The notes below the pieces were generated by a model. The model had not been told where the DNA came from. It did no database searches and worked only from the letters and a program-made list of their open reading frames with translations. From LMDS01 sp039930465 (GTDB lineage: Bacteria; Pseudomonadota; Gammaproteobacteria; Burkholderiales; Burkholderiaceae_C), in contig JBDTTU010000007.1 of the NCBI GenBank assembly GCA_039930465.1, forward strand, positions 1 through 64,000: 64,000 nucleotides of DNA, written 5' to 3'. Shown piece by piece: positions 43,924 through 56,034 of this stretch; the stretch's first letter is position 1; every line of letters begins with the position of its first letter. The position numbers and the translations under genes are program-made.

Positions 43924-45954
43924 TCATTCGAATTCCATGATGACCTGATCGACAGCGAGGCTCTCGCCTTTGGCTGCCTTCACCTGGGCGACCACGCAGT
44001 CTTGCGTGGCGACGAGAATGTTCTCCATCTTCATCGCCTCGATCACCGCCAGCTTTTCGCCGGCCCGCACCGTTTGCCCCGGCTGAGCCGCCACATCGAC
44101 GAGCAGGCCCGGCATCGGCGAGATCAGGAACTTCGACAGGTCGGGCGGCGCCTTGAAGGGCATCAGCGCGTTCAGCGCCGCCGCACGTGGCGACAGCACG
44201 CGCACCTCGACCTGTGCGCCGTGGTGCGTGACGCGGTAGGCGAGCGCGAGCCGCTCGATCTGGGCACCGAACGGCGTGTCGCCCACGAAGCCGCGCACCG
44301 CCACATCGCGCAACGGGCCGGTGAAACGAAGCGCGTACGCGCGCCCACCAACCGCCACGCGGAACAGCGCGCCATCGACCTGCACTTTTGCGGGTGCCTC
44401 AAGGCGCGCACCACCGGCATCGGTCTGCACGACCACATAGTCTTCACCCACCTGCAACTCGTGGCCCGGCAGTTGCCCGCTGATGCCGGCCGAGCGCGCG
44501 AGCACACGGCGGTTCATCGCCACGGCCAGGGCCAGCAGGAAGGACGGGTCGTCGTGCTGCACCGAAGCGCGGGTGAAGCCCTTTGGGTACTGCTCGGCGA
44601 TGAAGCCGGTGTTGAAGTCGCCCGACACGAACTTCGGATGCGCGAGCAGCGCCGCCTGGAACGGGATGTTGCTCGAGATGCCGCGGATCACGAAAGCATC
44701 GAGCGCGTCGCGCATCTTGCCGATAGCCTGTGTGCGGTCGGCGCCGTGCACGATCAGCTTGCAGATCATCGAGTCGTAGTACAGCGGGATCTCGCCGCCT
44801 TCGTAGACGCCGGTGTCGACGCGCACGCCGCCGTCAGCGGGCGCCGGCAACGACGCGTGCATCGTCTGCACCGGTGGCTGGAACGCAACGAGCCGGCCGG
44901 TGCTCGGCAAGAAACCACGCAGCGGGTCTTCGGCATTGATGCGGCATTCGATCGCCCAGCCCTTGCGTGGAATCTGTTCCTGCGTGAAGGCGAGTTTCTC
45001 ACCCGCTGCCACACGAATCATCTGCTCCACGAGGTCGAGCCCGGTGATGCTCTCCGTCACCGGGTGCTCAACCTGCAGCCGCGTGTTCATCTCGAGGAAG
45101 TAGAAGCTCTTGTCCTTGCCGACCACGAACTCGACCGTGCCGGCAGACTGGTAGTTCACGGCCTTGGCGAGCGCCACCGCCTGCTCACCCATGGCCTTGC
45201 GCGTGGTCTCGTCGAGGAACGGGCTCGGCGCTTCCTCGATCACCTTCTGGTGGCGGCGCTGGATCGAACACTCGCGCTCCCACAGGTAAACGCAGTGCCC
45301 GTGGCCGTCACCGAGCAACTGGATCTCGATGTGGCGTGGCTCCTCGACGAACTTCTCGATGAACACGCGGTCGTCGCCGAAACTGTTGCGCGCTTCATTG
45401 CGGCACGACGTGAAGCCCTCAAAGGTCTCCTTGTCGTTGAAGGCCACGCGCAAGCCCTTGCCACCACCACCGGCCGACGCCTTGATCATCACCGGGTAGC
45501 CGATGCCCTTCGCGATCTCGACCGCGTCTTCCGCGCGTTCGATCGCGGCGTTGTGGCCGGGGATGGTGTTGACCTTCGCCGCCGCCGCCAACTTCTTCGA
45601 CTCGATCTTGTCGCCCATCGCCGCGATCGACGCGTGCTTCGGGCCGATGAAGACGATGCCTTCTTCTTCAACCCGGCGCGAGAACTCGGCGTTCTCGCTC
45701 AGGAAACCGTAGCCCGGGTGCACGGCCTGCGCGCCGGTCTGTTTGCAGGCCGCGATGATCTTGTCCATGACCAGGTAGGACTCGCGGCTCGGTGCCGGGC
45801 CGATGAAAACGGCTTCGTCCGCCAGCTCCACGTGCAGGGCGTCGCGATCGGCTTCGGAATACACCGCCACCGTCTTGATGCCCATCTTCTTCGCGGTCTT
45901 GATGACCCGGCAAGCAATCTCGCCACGGTTGGCAATCAGGATCTTCGTAAACAT
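43924..45954 (-). CDS. pccA: propionyl-CoA/acetyl-CoA carboxylase alpha subunit
   Basis: A 676-residue biotin-dependent carboxylase subunit. The N-terminal biotin carboxylase part has ILIANRGEIACRVI, the ATP-grasp glycine loop SAGGGGKGLRVAF and EMNTRLQVEHPVTE. The C-terminal biotin carrier domain carries EAMKMEN, whose lysine is biotinylated. It fixes bicarbonate onto biotin for transfer to propionyl-CoA. The chosen ATG at 45954 gives MFTKILIANRG. It is 20 bases downstream of pccB. Confidence 0.95.
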   Translation of the reverse strand: MFTKILIANRGEIACRVIKTAKKMGIKTVAVYSEADRDALHVELADEAVFIGPAPSRESYLVMDKIIAACKQTGAQAVHPGYGFLSENAEFSRRVEEEGIVFIGPKHASIAAMGDKIESKKLAAAAKVNTIPGHNAAIERAEDAVEIAKGIGYPVMIKASAGGGGKGLRVAFNDKETFEGFTSCRNEARNSFGDDRVFIEKFVEEPRHIEIQLLGDGHGHCVYLWERECSIQRRHQKVIEEAPSPFLDETTRKAMGEQAVALAKAVNYQSAGTVEFVVGKDKSFYFLEMNTRLQVEHPVTESITGLDLVEQMIRVAAGEKLAFTQEQIPRKGWAIECRINAEDPLRGFLPSTGRLVAFQPPVQTMHASLPAPADGGVRVDTGVYEGGEIPLYYDSMICKLIVHGADRTQAIGKMRDALDAFVIRGISSNIPFQAALLAHPKFVSGDFNTGFIAEQYPKGFTRASVQHDDPSFLLALAVAMNRRVLARSAGISGQLPGHELQVGEDYVVVQTDAGGARLEAPAKVQVDGALFRVAVGGRAYALRFTGPLRDVAVRGFVGDTPFGAQIERLALAYRVTHHGAQVEVRVLSPRAAALNALMPFKAPPDLSKFLISPMPGLLVDVAAQPGQTVRAGEKLAVIEAMKMENILVATQDCVVAQVKAAKGESLAVDQVIMEFE

Positions 45955-45974
45955 GTTCTTGTTCTCCTGAATGC

Positions 45975-47507
<1,533 letters not shown>

Positions 47508-47513
47508 GTGGGT

Positions 47514-48509
47514 CTACCTTGTTGGATTTTCGAAAAGGTTCAGCAAGGCGCGCGCGGCCGCCGAGGGCGCGACGCGCGCCTCGCTCACGTCGCGTACCGC
47601 TTGCGGCAGCGCGCCGCGCACTGCCGCGTGTTGGCGAAATTCGGCGTTCAGGCGGGCGTGCACGATGTCCCACATCCAGGCCAGTGCCTGCTGCTTGCGG
47701 CGAGCATCGAACTCGCCCGTCGCGTGACGTTTGAAGTGGAATTCTTCGACGCCGGACCAGAAGGCATCGATACCCTGGCTCTTCAGCGCACTCATCCGCA
47801 TCACGCGCGGCGACCAGTGCGTGTCGTCGCCGTGGCCGCCGAAAAGACGCAACGAACCTCTGATGTGCGCCTCGGCGCGGCTCGCCGCATCGGGGTCGAT
47901 GTCGGCCTTGTTGATGACGACCAGGTCGGCCAGTTCCATCACGCCCTTCTTGATCGCCTGCAGATCGTCTCCGGCATTGGGCAACTGCAGCAGCACGAAC
48001 ATGTCGGTCATGCTGGCCACGGCGGTTTCGCTCTGGCCGACGCCCACCGTTTCGACGATCACCACGTCGTAGCCCGCGGCCTCGCACACCAGCATCGCCT
48101 CGCGTGTTTTCTCGGCGACGCCGCCCAGCGTGCCCGAAGCGGGGCTCGGGCGGATGTAGGCGGCTTCGTTCACCGACAGCAGTTCCATGCGCGTCTTGTC
48201 GCCGAGGATCGAGCCGCCCGACAGGCTCGACGACGGATCGACGGCGAGCACCGCCACGCGGTGGCCGGCCTTGATGAGTGCCAGGCCCAGCACTTCGATG
48301 AAGGTCGACTTTCCGACACCCGGCACGCCAGAGATGCCCAGGCGCATCGCCTTGCCGGTGTCGGGCAGCAGCATGTTGAGCAAGGCGTCGGCGCGCAGCC
48401 GGTGATCGCTGCGCGTCGATTCCAGCAGCGTGATGGTCTTGGCGAGCGCACGCCGCTCGCCGCGCCGCACGCCGTCTGCCAGAACCTGATCGACGGTGTT
48501 CAAGGTCAC
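47514..48509 (-). CDS. meaB: methylmalonyl-CoA mutase GTPase chaperone MeaB
   Basis: A 331-residue P-loop GTPase that protects and reactivates the B12-dependent mutase. It shows the P-loop GVPGVGKST, the switch region AVDPSSSLSGGSILGDKTRM, VETVGVGQSETAVA and the base-recognition motif INKADI. The GTG at 48509, eight bases after the mcm stop, gives the family length; a longer frame reads back into mcm. Adjacent to mcm, as is usual. Confidence 0.95.
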   Translation of the reverse strand: MTLNTVDQVLADGVRRGERRALAKTITLLESTRSDHRLRADALLNMLLPDTGKAMRLGISGVPGVGKSTFIEVLGLALIKAGHRVAVLAVDPSSSLSGGSILGDKTRMELLSVNEAAYIRPSPASGTLGGVAEKTREAMLVCEAAGYDVVIVETVGVGQSETAVASMTDMFVLLQLPNAGDDLQAIKKGVMELADLVVINKADIDPDAASRAEAHIRGSLRLFGGHGDDTHWSPRVMRMSALKSQGIDAFWSGVEEFHFKRHATGEFDARRKQQALAWMWDIVHARLNAEFRQHAAVRGALPQAVRDVSEARVAPSAAARALLNLFENPTR

Positions 48510-48516
48510 TGCGCGC

Positions 48517-50676
<2,160 letters not shown>

Positions 50677-50840
50677 GGTGCCCCTTTCGGGCCTGTGAGG
50701 ATGCGCGCATCGGCCGCACCGCGTCAATCGGTTCGAGCGCTCGCTGCCAGCCCCGCGAGCATCGGCGGAGCGTGGGCCTCGGCGCCGGCTTCGTTGGGGG
50801 GTGGACGGAGTGAACCGCGTCGGTCATAATGCAAAATTGA

Positions 50841-50870
50841 ATTATAGCTTCAGATAAATTCTCGAGCCAA
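50841..50870 (-). promoter_or_regulatory. candidate promoter of the mcm operon
   Basis: On the minus strand TTGGCT (50870-50865) and a consensus TATAAT (50846-50841) are 18 bases apart. The element lies in a conspicuously AT-rich stretch (50825-50860) in the divergent mcm/gntR gap. A start near 50834 would leave a leader of about 155 bases. An imperfect inverted repeat around 50831-50848 overlaps the -10, suggesting regulator binding there. Confidence 0.55.
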
Positions 50871-50919
50871 TGGCTTTCACCGAGCTTGCACCGCATCCCG
50901 CGAGAATCTGACCCAACCG

Positions 50920-51612
50920 ATGGCCGCCCCCAGAGCACAGACTGCACCCCCCGCCGCCGGCCCGCGCGGCTCGGCCGCAGCGCGCCTGCCGCAAGGCGCG
51001 CTCTACGAACAGGTGGCCGAGCAGCTTCGCTCAAGGATCATGTCGCACAGTCTGGCGCCCGGCAGCTGGATCGACGAGCAGTTGCTCACGGCGGAATTCG
51101 GCATCAGCCGCACGCCGTTGCGCGAAGCGCTGAAGGTGCTGGCCTCCGAAGGCCTGGTCACCATGAAACTGCGGCGCGGTGCTTACGTCACCGAAGTTTC
51201 CGAGCGCGACCTGGCCGAGGTCTACCACCTGCTGGCGCTGTTGGAGAGCGATGCCGCCGTCGCGGTGGCCGGCAACGCCACCGAAGCGCAGTTGGCCGAG
51301 CTCGACGCGCTGCACCAGAAGCTCGAGGCGAGCGTGACCGAGCGCGACCGCTTCTTCGTCGCGAACGAGCGCTTCCACATGCGCCTGCTCGAGATCGCCG
51401 ACAGCCGCTGGCGCATGCAGCTCGTGGCCGACCTGCGCAAGGTGATGAAGCTCAACCGCCACCATTCACTCTTCAAACAGGGCCGGCTCGAAGCCTCGCT
51501 GAAAGAGCACCGCCAGATCATGGTGGCGCTGAAGGCACGCAACGGGCCGCGGGTGTTGCAGCTGATGCAGCAGCACTTCGCGCGCGGCCGCGAGGCGGCC
51601 TCGCCGGGCTGA
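50920..51612 (+). CDS. GntR family regulator (FCD/FadR type)
   Basis: A 230-residue transcription factor. An N-terminal winged helix (about 28-95; YEQVAEQLRSRIMSHSLAPGSWIDE and FGISRTPLREALKVLASEGLV) is joined to an all-helical FCD effector domain (ERDLAEVYHLLALLESDAAVA onwards) with histidines (NERFHMRLLE, HRQIM) that often bind metal with an acid ligand. It is divergent from mcm and is the likely controller of the propionyl-CoA operon, with a propionate-related effector as the natural guess. Confidence 0.88.
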   Translation: MAAPRAQTAPPAAGPRGSAAARLPQGALYEQVAEQLRSRIMSHSLAPGSWIDEQLLTAEFGISRTPLREALKVLASEGLVTMKLRRGAYVTEVSERDLAEVYHLLALLESDAAVAVAGNATEAQLAELDALHQKLEASVTERDRFFVANERFHMRLLEIADSRWRMQLVADLRKVMKLNRHHSLFKQGRLEASLKEHRQIMVALKARNGPRVLQLMQQHFARGREAASPG

Positions 51613-51645
51613 AGTACCTGCGGCGGCGCTGCCACAATCGCCGCC

Positions 51646-52134
51646 ATGAACCGCCCTTCCCTGTGCCTGATCGCCGCCGTCGCCCGCAACGGTGCGATCG
51701 GCAAGAACAACCAGTTGCTCGTTCAACTGCCGGGTGACCTGCCGCGCTTCAAGAAGCTCACGCTCGGCTGCCCGGTGATCATGGGCCGCAAGACCTGGGA
51801 CTCGATCGGCCGGCCGCTGCCGCAGCGCCGCAACATCGTGATCACGCGCAATACCTCGTGGCAAGCCGACGGCGCCGAAACGGCAGCTTCGCTCGCCTCC
51901 GCACTGGCCAGCGTGGCCGGCGAGCCCAAGGCGTTCGTGATCGGCGGTGCGCAAATCTACGCTCAGGCCTTGCCGCTGGCCGACGAGCTGGCGCTGACCG
52001 AGATCGATGCCGACTTCGAAGGCGACGTCTTTTTCCCCGCATGGAACCGCGCTGGTTTCAAGCAGACATCACGCGAAGACCACAGCACGCCGCAAGGGCT
52101 GCAATACCGCTTCACCCACTACAGCAAGACCTGA
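51646..52134 (+). CDS. folA: dihydrofolate reductase
   Basis: A 162-residue DHFR making tetrahydrofolate with NADPH. Conserved parts: LIAAVARNGAIGKNNQL, LPGDLPRFKKLT (acidic active-site residue), VIMGRKTWDSIGRPLPQRRNIV and FVIGGAQIYAQAL. Length is normal. It lies 33 bases downstream of the GntR gene on the same strand and upstream of hppD; the three need not be functionally related. In this lineage folA often sits beside thyA, which is not the case here. Confidence 0.95.
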   Translation: MNRPSLCLIAAVARNGAIGKNNQLLVQLPGDLPRFKKLTLGCPVIMGRKTWDSIGRPLPQRRNIVITRNTSWQADGAETAASLASALASVAGEPKAFVIGGAQIYAQALPLADELALTEIDADFEGDVFFPAWNRAGFKQTSREDHSTPQGLQYRFTHYSKT

Positions 52135-52174
52135 TCCGGCAAACTCAGCCTTCATCCACTTTCAGGAGCCCCGC

Positions 52175-53260
52175 ATGGCCGATCTTTTCGACAACCCGAT
52201 GGGCTTGATGGGCTTCGAGTTCGTCGAGTTCGCCGCGCCCGTGGCCGGCACGCTCGAGCCGGTGTTCGAGCAGCTCGGCTTCTCGCTCGTGGCCCGCCAC
52301 CGCTCGAAAGACGTGGTGCTGTACCGCCAGGGCGAAATCAACTTCATCGTCAACCGCGAGCCGCGCAGCCCTGCCGGCTACTTCGCCGCCGAACATGGCC
52401 CTTCGGCCTGCGGCCTGGCGTTTCGGGTGAAGGACTCGCACAAGGCCTACGAGCTGGCCTTGTCGCGCGGTGCCCAGCCGGTCGAGATGAACACCGGCCC
52501 GATGGAGCTGCGCCTGCCCGCCATCAAGGGCATCGGCGGCGCACCGCTCTACCTGATCGACCGCTTCGAAGAAGGCAAGGCCATCTACGACATCGACTTC
52601 GAGTTCATCGACGGTGTCGACCGCCACCCGGTCGGCCACGGACTGAAGCTGATCGACCACCTCACGCACAACGTCTACCGCGGCCGCATGGCGTACTGGG
52701 CGAGCTTTTACGAACGCCTGTTCAACTTCCGCGAGATCCGCTATTTCGACATCAAGGGCGAATACACCGGCCTCACCTCCAAGGCCATGACCGCGCCCGA
52801 CGGCAAGATCAGGATTCCGCTGAACGAAGAGTCGTCGCGCGGCGCCGGGCAGATCGAGGAATACCTGATGGCCTTCAACGGCGAAGGCATCCAGCACATC
52901 GCGCTCTTCAGCGACGACCTGTTCAAGAGCGTCGACAGCCTGCGTGCGGCCGGTGTGCCTCTGATGAAGGCGCCGCCGGCCACCTACTACCGCATGCTCG
53001 AAGAGCGGCTGCCCGGGCACGGAGAGAACCCGGCGGAGCTGCAGACACGCGGGATCCTGCTCGACGGCAGCACGGCGGGTGGCAACAACCGGCTGCTGCT
53101 GCAGATCTTCTCGGGAACGATGCTCGGGCCCGTGTTCTTCGAATTCATCCAGCGCAAGGGCGACGACGGTTTCGGTGAGGGCAATTTCAAGGCGCTGTTC
53201 GAGTCACTGGAACGCGACCAGATCGAGCGCGGCGTGCTCGACGTGCCGGCCGCGCACTGA
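52175..53260 (+). CDS. hppD: 4-hydroxyphenylpyruvate dioxygenase
   Basis: A 361-residue iron(II) dioxygenase of tyrosine catabolism that converts 4-hydroxyphenylpyruvate to homogentisate. It has two VOC modules; the iron ligands are expected in LKLIDHLTHNVYRG (histidine), GEGIQHIALFSDDLF (histidine) and GPVFFEFIQRKGDDGFGEGN (glutamate). The end NFKALFESLERDQIERGVL is the usual C-terminal helix. ATG 52175 has an AGGAG ten bases upstream. It is about 40 bases downstream of folA. Confidence 0.95.
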   Translation: MADLFDNPMGLMGFEFVEFAAPVAGTLEPVFEQLGFSLVARHRSKDVVLYRQGEINFIVNREPRSPAGYFAAEHGPSACGLAFRVKDSHKAYELALSRGAQPVEMNTGPMELRLPAIKGIGGAPLYLIDRFEEGKAIYDIDFEFIDGVDRHPVGHGLKLIDHLTHNVYRGRMAYWASFYERLFNFREIRYFDIKGEYTGLTSKAMTAPDGKIRIPLNEESSRGAGQIEEYLMAFNGEGIQHIALFSDDLFKSVDSLRAAGVPLMKAPPATYYRMLEERLPGHGENPAELQTRGILLDGSTAGGNNRLLLQIFSGTMLGPVFFEFIQRKGDDGFGEGNFKALFESLERDQIERGVLDVPAAH

Positions 53261-53282
53261 GCGCCCAGCACAGCAACCCTGA

Positions 53283-53423
53283 TCGCTCATCGCTGCCGAC
53301 ATCAAGAAGACGGCCACCCACTGCGTGACGCAGGCGCTCGGCGAAGCGATGGCCGGTAAGGCAGTGAGCCGCGCCACGACGCAGGCCTATGGGTGCTCGG
53401 TGAAGTATTCGAGCGCAAGCTGA
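53283..53423 (+). pseudogene. C-terminal fragment of a redoxin-type protein
   Basis: An in-frame stop at 53280-53282 precedes 46 codons that end at TGA 53421-53423. They contain DIKKTATHCVTQALGEAMAG and end AYGCSVKYSSAS. This resembles the C-terminus of thioredoxin-fold peroxiredoxin-like proteins, which finish with an amphipathic helix and a GCxIKW-like segment. The catalytic N-terminal part is absent, and no start codon with a ribosome site serves the piece. It looks like a remnant left after a deletion between hppD and the sdhB-like gene. Confidence 0.5.
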
Positions 53424-53446
53424 TCCGCGCTTGCACGCGGCCTTGT

Positions 53447-54145
53447 TCAGAGGGCTCGCCGCGCCAGCATGCCGCGGATCTGGCTGATCGCCAGCGCCGG
53501 ATTCAACCCTTTCGGGCACGCGTCGGTGCAGTTCAGAATGGTCCTGCATCGGAACAGGCGGTACGGATCTTCGAGGTTGTCGAGCCGCTCGCCGGCAGCG
53601 TGGTCGCGGCTGTCCACGAGAAAGCGGTAGGCCTGCAGCAAACCCGCCGGCCCCACGTACTTGTCGGGGTTCCACCAGTAGCTCGGGCAGGCAGACGAGC
53701 AGCAGGCACACAGGATGCACTCGTACAGGCCGTTGAGGTCGTCGCGTTCGACGGGAGTCTGCCGGCGCTCGCGCTCCGGCGGCGGGTCGTTGTTGACCAG
53801 CCATGGTTTGATGGAGTGGTATTGCTTGAAGAAGCCGGTCATGTCCACGATGAGGTCACGGATCACGGGCAGCCCGGGCAACGGCTTGAGCACCACCGTG
53901 CCCGGCAGGCTGCGCATGTTGGTCAGGCAGGCCAGGCCATTCTTGCCGTTGATGTTCATCGCGTCCGAACCGCAGACACCTTCACGGCATGAGCGGCGAA
54001 AGCTCAGGGAAGGGTCGATTGATTTGAGCCTGATCAGCACGTCGAGCAACATGCGGTCATCGTTGGCCACCTCGATCTGCAGCGACTGCATGCGCGGCCG
54101 CGCGCCGGTTTCCGGGTCGTAGCGGTAGACATGAAAGTTGTGCAT
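53447..54145 (-). CDS. succinate dehydrogenase/fumarate reductase iron-sulphur subunit, stand-alone
   Basis: A 232-residue SdhB-type protein. Its cysteine motifs are complete: SCREGVCGSDAMNINGKNG for the 2Fe-2S cluster, CILCACCSSACPSYWW for the 4Fe-4S cluster, and CRTILNCTDACPKGLNP for the 3Fe-4S cluster. Normally it would join SdhA and the membrane anchors, but none of those genes is beside it. Instead it follows MarR and a uracil-DNA-glycosylase-like gene. It may be a second copy with a special partner or a displaced subunit gene. Confidence 0.9.
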   Translation of the reverse strand: MHNFHVYRYDPETGARPRMQSLQIEVANDDRMLLDVLIRLKSIDPSLSFRRSCREGVCGSDAMNINGKNGLACLTNMRSLPGTVVLKPLPGLPVIRDLIVDMTGFFKQYHSIKPWLVNNDPPPERERRQTPVERDDLNGLYECILCACCSSACPSYWWNPDKYVGPAGLLQAYRFLVDSRDHAAGERLDNLEDPYRLFRCRTILNCTDACPKGLNPALAISQIRGMLARRAL

Positions 54146-54163
54146 GCCTTGCTCCTGTGTGGG

Positions 54164-54760
54164 TCAGTCGGCGAGCAGCTGCTGAACCCTGCTGCGCACG
54201 GCTGGCAACAGATCGTGCTCGATCCACGGATTGGTCTTGAACCAAGGCGTGTTGCGGGGCGACGGATGTGGCAAGGGCATGAACGGCGGTGCGCAGTCCT
54301 GCCAACGGGCAAGGGTCTCGGTCATTGTGCGCTGCCGCCTGTTGCCGAGAAAGTGGCGCTGCGCGTGCAACCCGATCAACAGCGTCATTTCGATGCGCGG
54401 CAGCTTGGCCAGCAACGCAGCCATCCAGAGCGCGGCACATTCCGGTCGCGGCGGCAGATCGCCGCCAACCCCACGGCCGGGATAACAATGGCCCATCGGG
54501 ATCAAGGCGATCCGCTCAGCGTCGTAAAAGATGGTCTTGTCGATGCCCATCCAGGCGCGCAGCCGGTCGCCGCTGGCGTCGTCCCACGGCACGCCGCTGG
54601 CATGCACGCGCGCGCCCGGCGCCTGGCCGACCACCAGGATGCGAGCAGCCACGCCGGCCTGCAGCACGGGCCGCGGTCCGAATGGCAGGTGCGATTCGCA
54701 GACTCTGCAAGCCCGCACGGCCCGCAGCAACTGTGGCAGGTCGCGGTACGCGGCCGTCAT
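54164..54760 (-). CDS. uracil-DNA glycosylase family protein
   Basis: A 198-residue protein with the uracil-DNA glycosylase fold. The active-site motif 1 is visible as VVGQAPGARVHASGVPWDDASG, and motif 2 as PLPHPSPRNTPWF near the end. An N-terminal CRVCESHLPFG segment contributes two cysteines, but the four-cysteine cluster of family 4 enzymes is not complete. The ATG at 54760 overlaps the marR stop (ATGA). It may excise uracil or another damaged base, or serve as a binding protein. Confidence 0.82.
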   Translation of the reverse strand: MTAAYRDLPQLLRAVRACRVCESHLPFGPRPVLQAGVAARILVVGQAPGARVHASGVPWDDASGDRLRAWMGIDKTIFYDAERIALIPMGHCYPGRGVGGDLPPRPECAALWMAALLAKLPRIEMTLLIGLHAQRHFLGNRRQRTMTETLARWQDCAPPFMPLPHPSPRNTPWFKTNPWIEHDLLPAVRSRVQQLLAD

Positions 54761-55215
54761 GGTGCCGTCCCCGGTTTGGCGGGGTGGGCAATCTGCGCCA
54801 GCAGCGCCGTGAGCTGCGGGCCGGCATGCGCAAGTTCGTGGCGGTGCATGTCGGCCAACCTGCCGAGCACGCGTGTGCCTTTGGCAGTGAGTCGAAGCTC
54901 GACCTTTCGCGCGTCCTTGCGCGACGGCTTGCGCACCAGATATTCCTGATCGACCAGCCGATCAACCAGACCGACGGCGCTGTGGTGTTTGATCAGCAAC
55001 TGGCGCGCCAGCTCACTGACCGTGCGCTCGCTGGACGGCGGCGTGGCACGCACCACCAGCAGCGCCTGGTACTGCTGCCCGGTCAAGCCGATGCGCGACG
55101 CCGCAGACTCGCTGAAATTCAAGAAGCTGCGCAGGGCCTGGCGGAATGCAGCCAGGCGCACATAGTCGGCGTCGGTCATCGGCTCGCCGTCGGTTCGGGT
55201 TGCGTCATTTGCCAT
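54757..55215 (-). CDS. MarR family transcriptional regulator
   Basis: A 152-residue winged-helix regulator. It has the family pattern LTGQQYQALLVVRA, SELARQLLIKHHSAVGLVDRLVDQEYLVRK (recognition helix) and SRKDARKVELRLTAKG (wing). ATG 55215 gives the full frame; its candidate -10 box is so close that the transcript would be nearly leaderless, so the internal ATG at 55179 is an alternative. A perfect inverted repeat at 55224-55242 overlaps the promoter, suggesting autoregulation. It is coupled to the UDG-like gene. Confidence 0.9.
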   Translation of the reverse strand: MANDATRTDGEPMTDADYVRLAAFRQALRSFLNFSESAASRIGLTGQQYQALLVVRATPPSSERTVSELARQLLIKHHSAVGLVDRLVDQEYLVRKPSRKDARKVELRLTAKGTRVLGRLADMHRHELAHAGPQLTALLAQIAHPAKPGTAP

Positions 55216-55223
55216 CGTTCAAT

Positions 55224-55242
55224 TATATCGTAGTGCGATATA
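55224..55242. promoter_or_regulatory. MarR-type operator overlapping divergent promoters
   Basis: TATATCG, five bases TAGTG, then CGATATA make a perfect 7-bp inverted repeat in the divergent marR/CBS gap. A minus-strand TATAAT (55222-55227) and a plus-strand TATACT (55239-55244) overlap its two ends, so a bound dimer could silence both directions. The symmetry and spacing fit MarR-family binding sites. Confidence 0.72.
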
Positions 55243-55332
55243 CTTAGGACCATTGATCGGCACCCTGATTGAAGCGCCCAGGCGTCTCGGCCGGGGAGCC
55301 GGCCCGATCATCGACAGTCGAGGAGTCTGATC

Positions 55333-56034
55333 ATGCTCGTCAGCGACATCATGAGCCCCCGGGTGGTCAGCGTATCGCCGGGCACGGCGTTGTGCGAAGT
55401 GATCGCGATCATGCTGCGCGAACACCTCAGCGTCGTTCCGGTGACAGAGAACGGAACGCTTGTCGGCCTCGTGCGCGAGGCCGACCTCATGCATCGGCAT
55501 GAGATCGGTACGCAGCGCGACCCTGCATCGCGCCCCTGGTGGTTGCGGTTGATGACCGGCGAGCAGTGCCCCGCCACCTACGTCGAGTCGCACGCCGTCA
55601 AGGTGGCCGACATCATGATCAGCCCTGTCGCATCGGTCAGCGAAGACACGAGCATCCCGGAGGTCGTCAACCTGCTCGACAGGCACAACCTGCGGCGACT
55701 GCCGGTGGTCAGGGCCGGTGTGCTGGTCGGCAGCATCGGCCGCGCAGATCTGGTGCGCGCGCTGGCAGCAGCCGCCAGCGCGCCAGACGCGGAGCCGCCG
55801 CTGGACGACGAATCGATCCATCGTGCGCTGCGCGCGGAACTCGAATCCCAGCCCTGGTGGCATCCGACGCAATCGCGTTTCACGGTAAGCAGCGGGGTCG
55901 TGCACTTTCGCGGGTTGGTGGAGTGCGCAGATGAGGTCACGGCCGCCCGCGTGGCGGCAGAAAGGCTGCCCGGCGTGCGGGACATCGTGGACCACCGTGC
56001 GGATGCATCGGCTTGGGGCTGGCTCTCCCGGTAG
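55333..56034 (+). CDS. CBS-pair and BON domain protein
   Basis: A 233-residue protein. Two CBS domains (about 1-55 with MSPRVVSVSPGTALCEVI, and about 85-145 with MISPVASVSEDTSIPEVV) usually bind adenine nucleotides as an energy sensor. A C-terminal BON-like domain (about 155-225; FTVSSGVVHFRGLVECADEV) often contacts lipid or membrane. The ATG at 55333 has GAGGAG seven bases upstream. It starts downstream of the MarR operator and opens the stress-related stretch. Confidence 0.85.
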   Translation: MLVSDIMSPRVVSVSPGTALCEVIAIMLREHLSVVPVTENGTLVGLVREADLMHRHEIGTQRDPASRPWWLRLMTGEQCPATYVESHAVKVADIMISPVASVSEDTSIPEVVNLLDRHNLRRLPVVRAGVLVGSIGRADLVRALAAAASAPDAEPPLDDESIHRALRAELESQPWWHPTQSRFTVSSGVVHFRGLVECADEVTAARVAAERLPGVRDIVDHRADASAWGWLSR

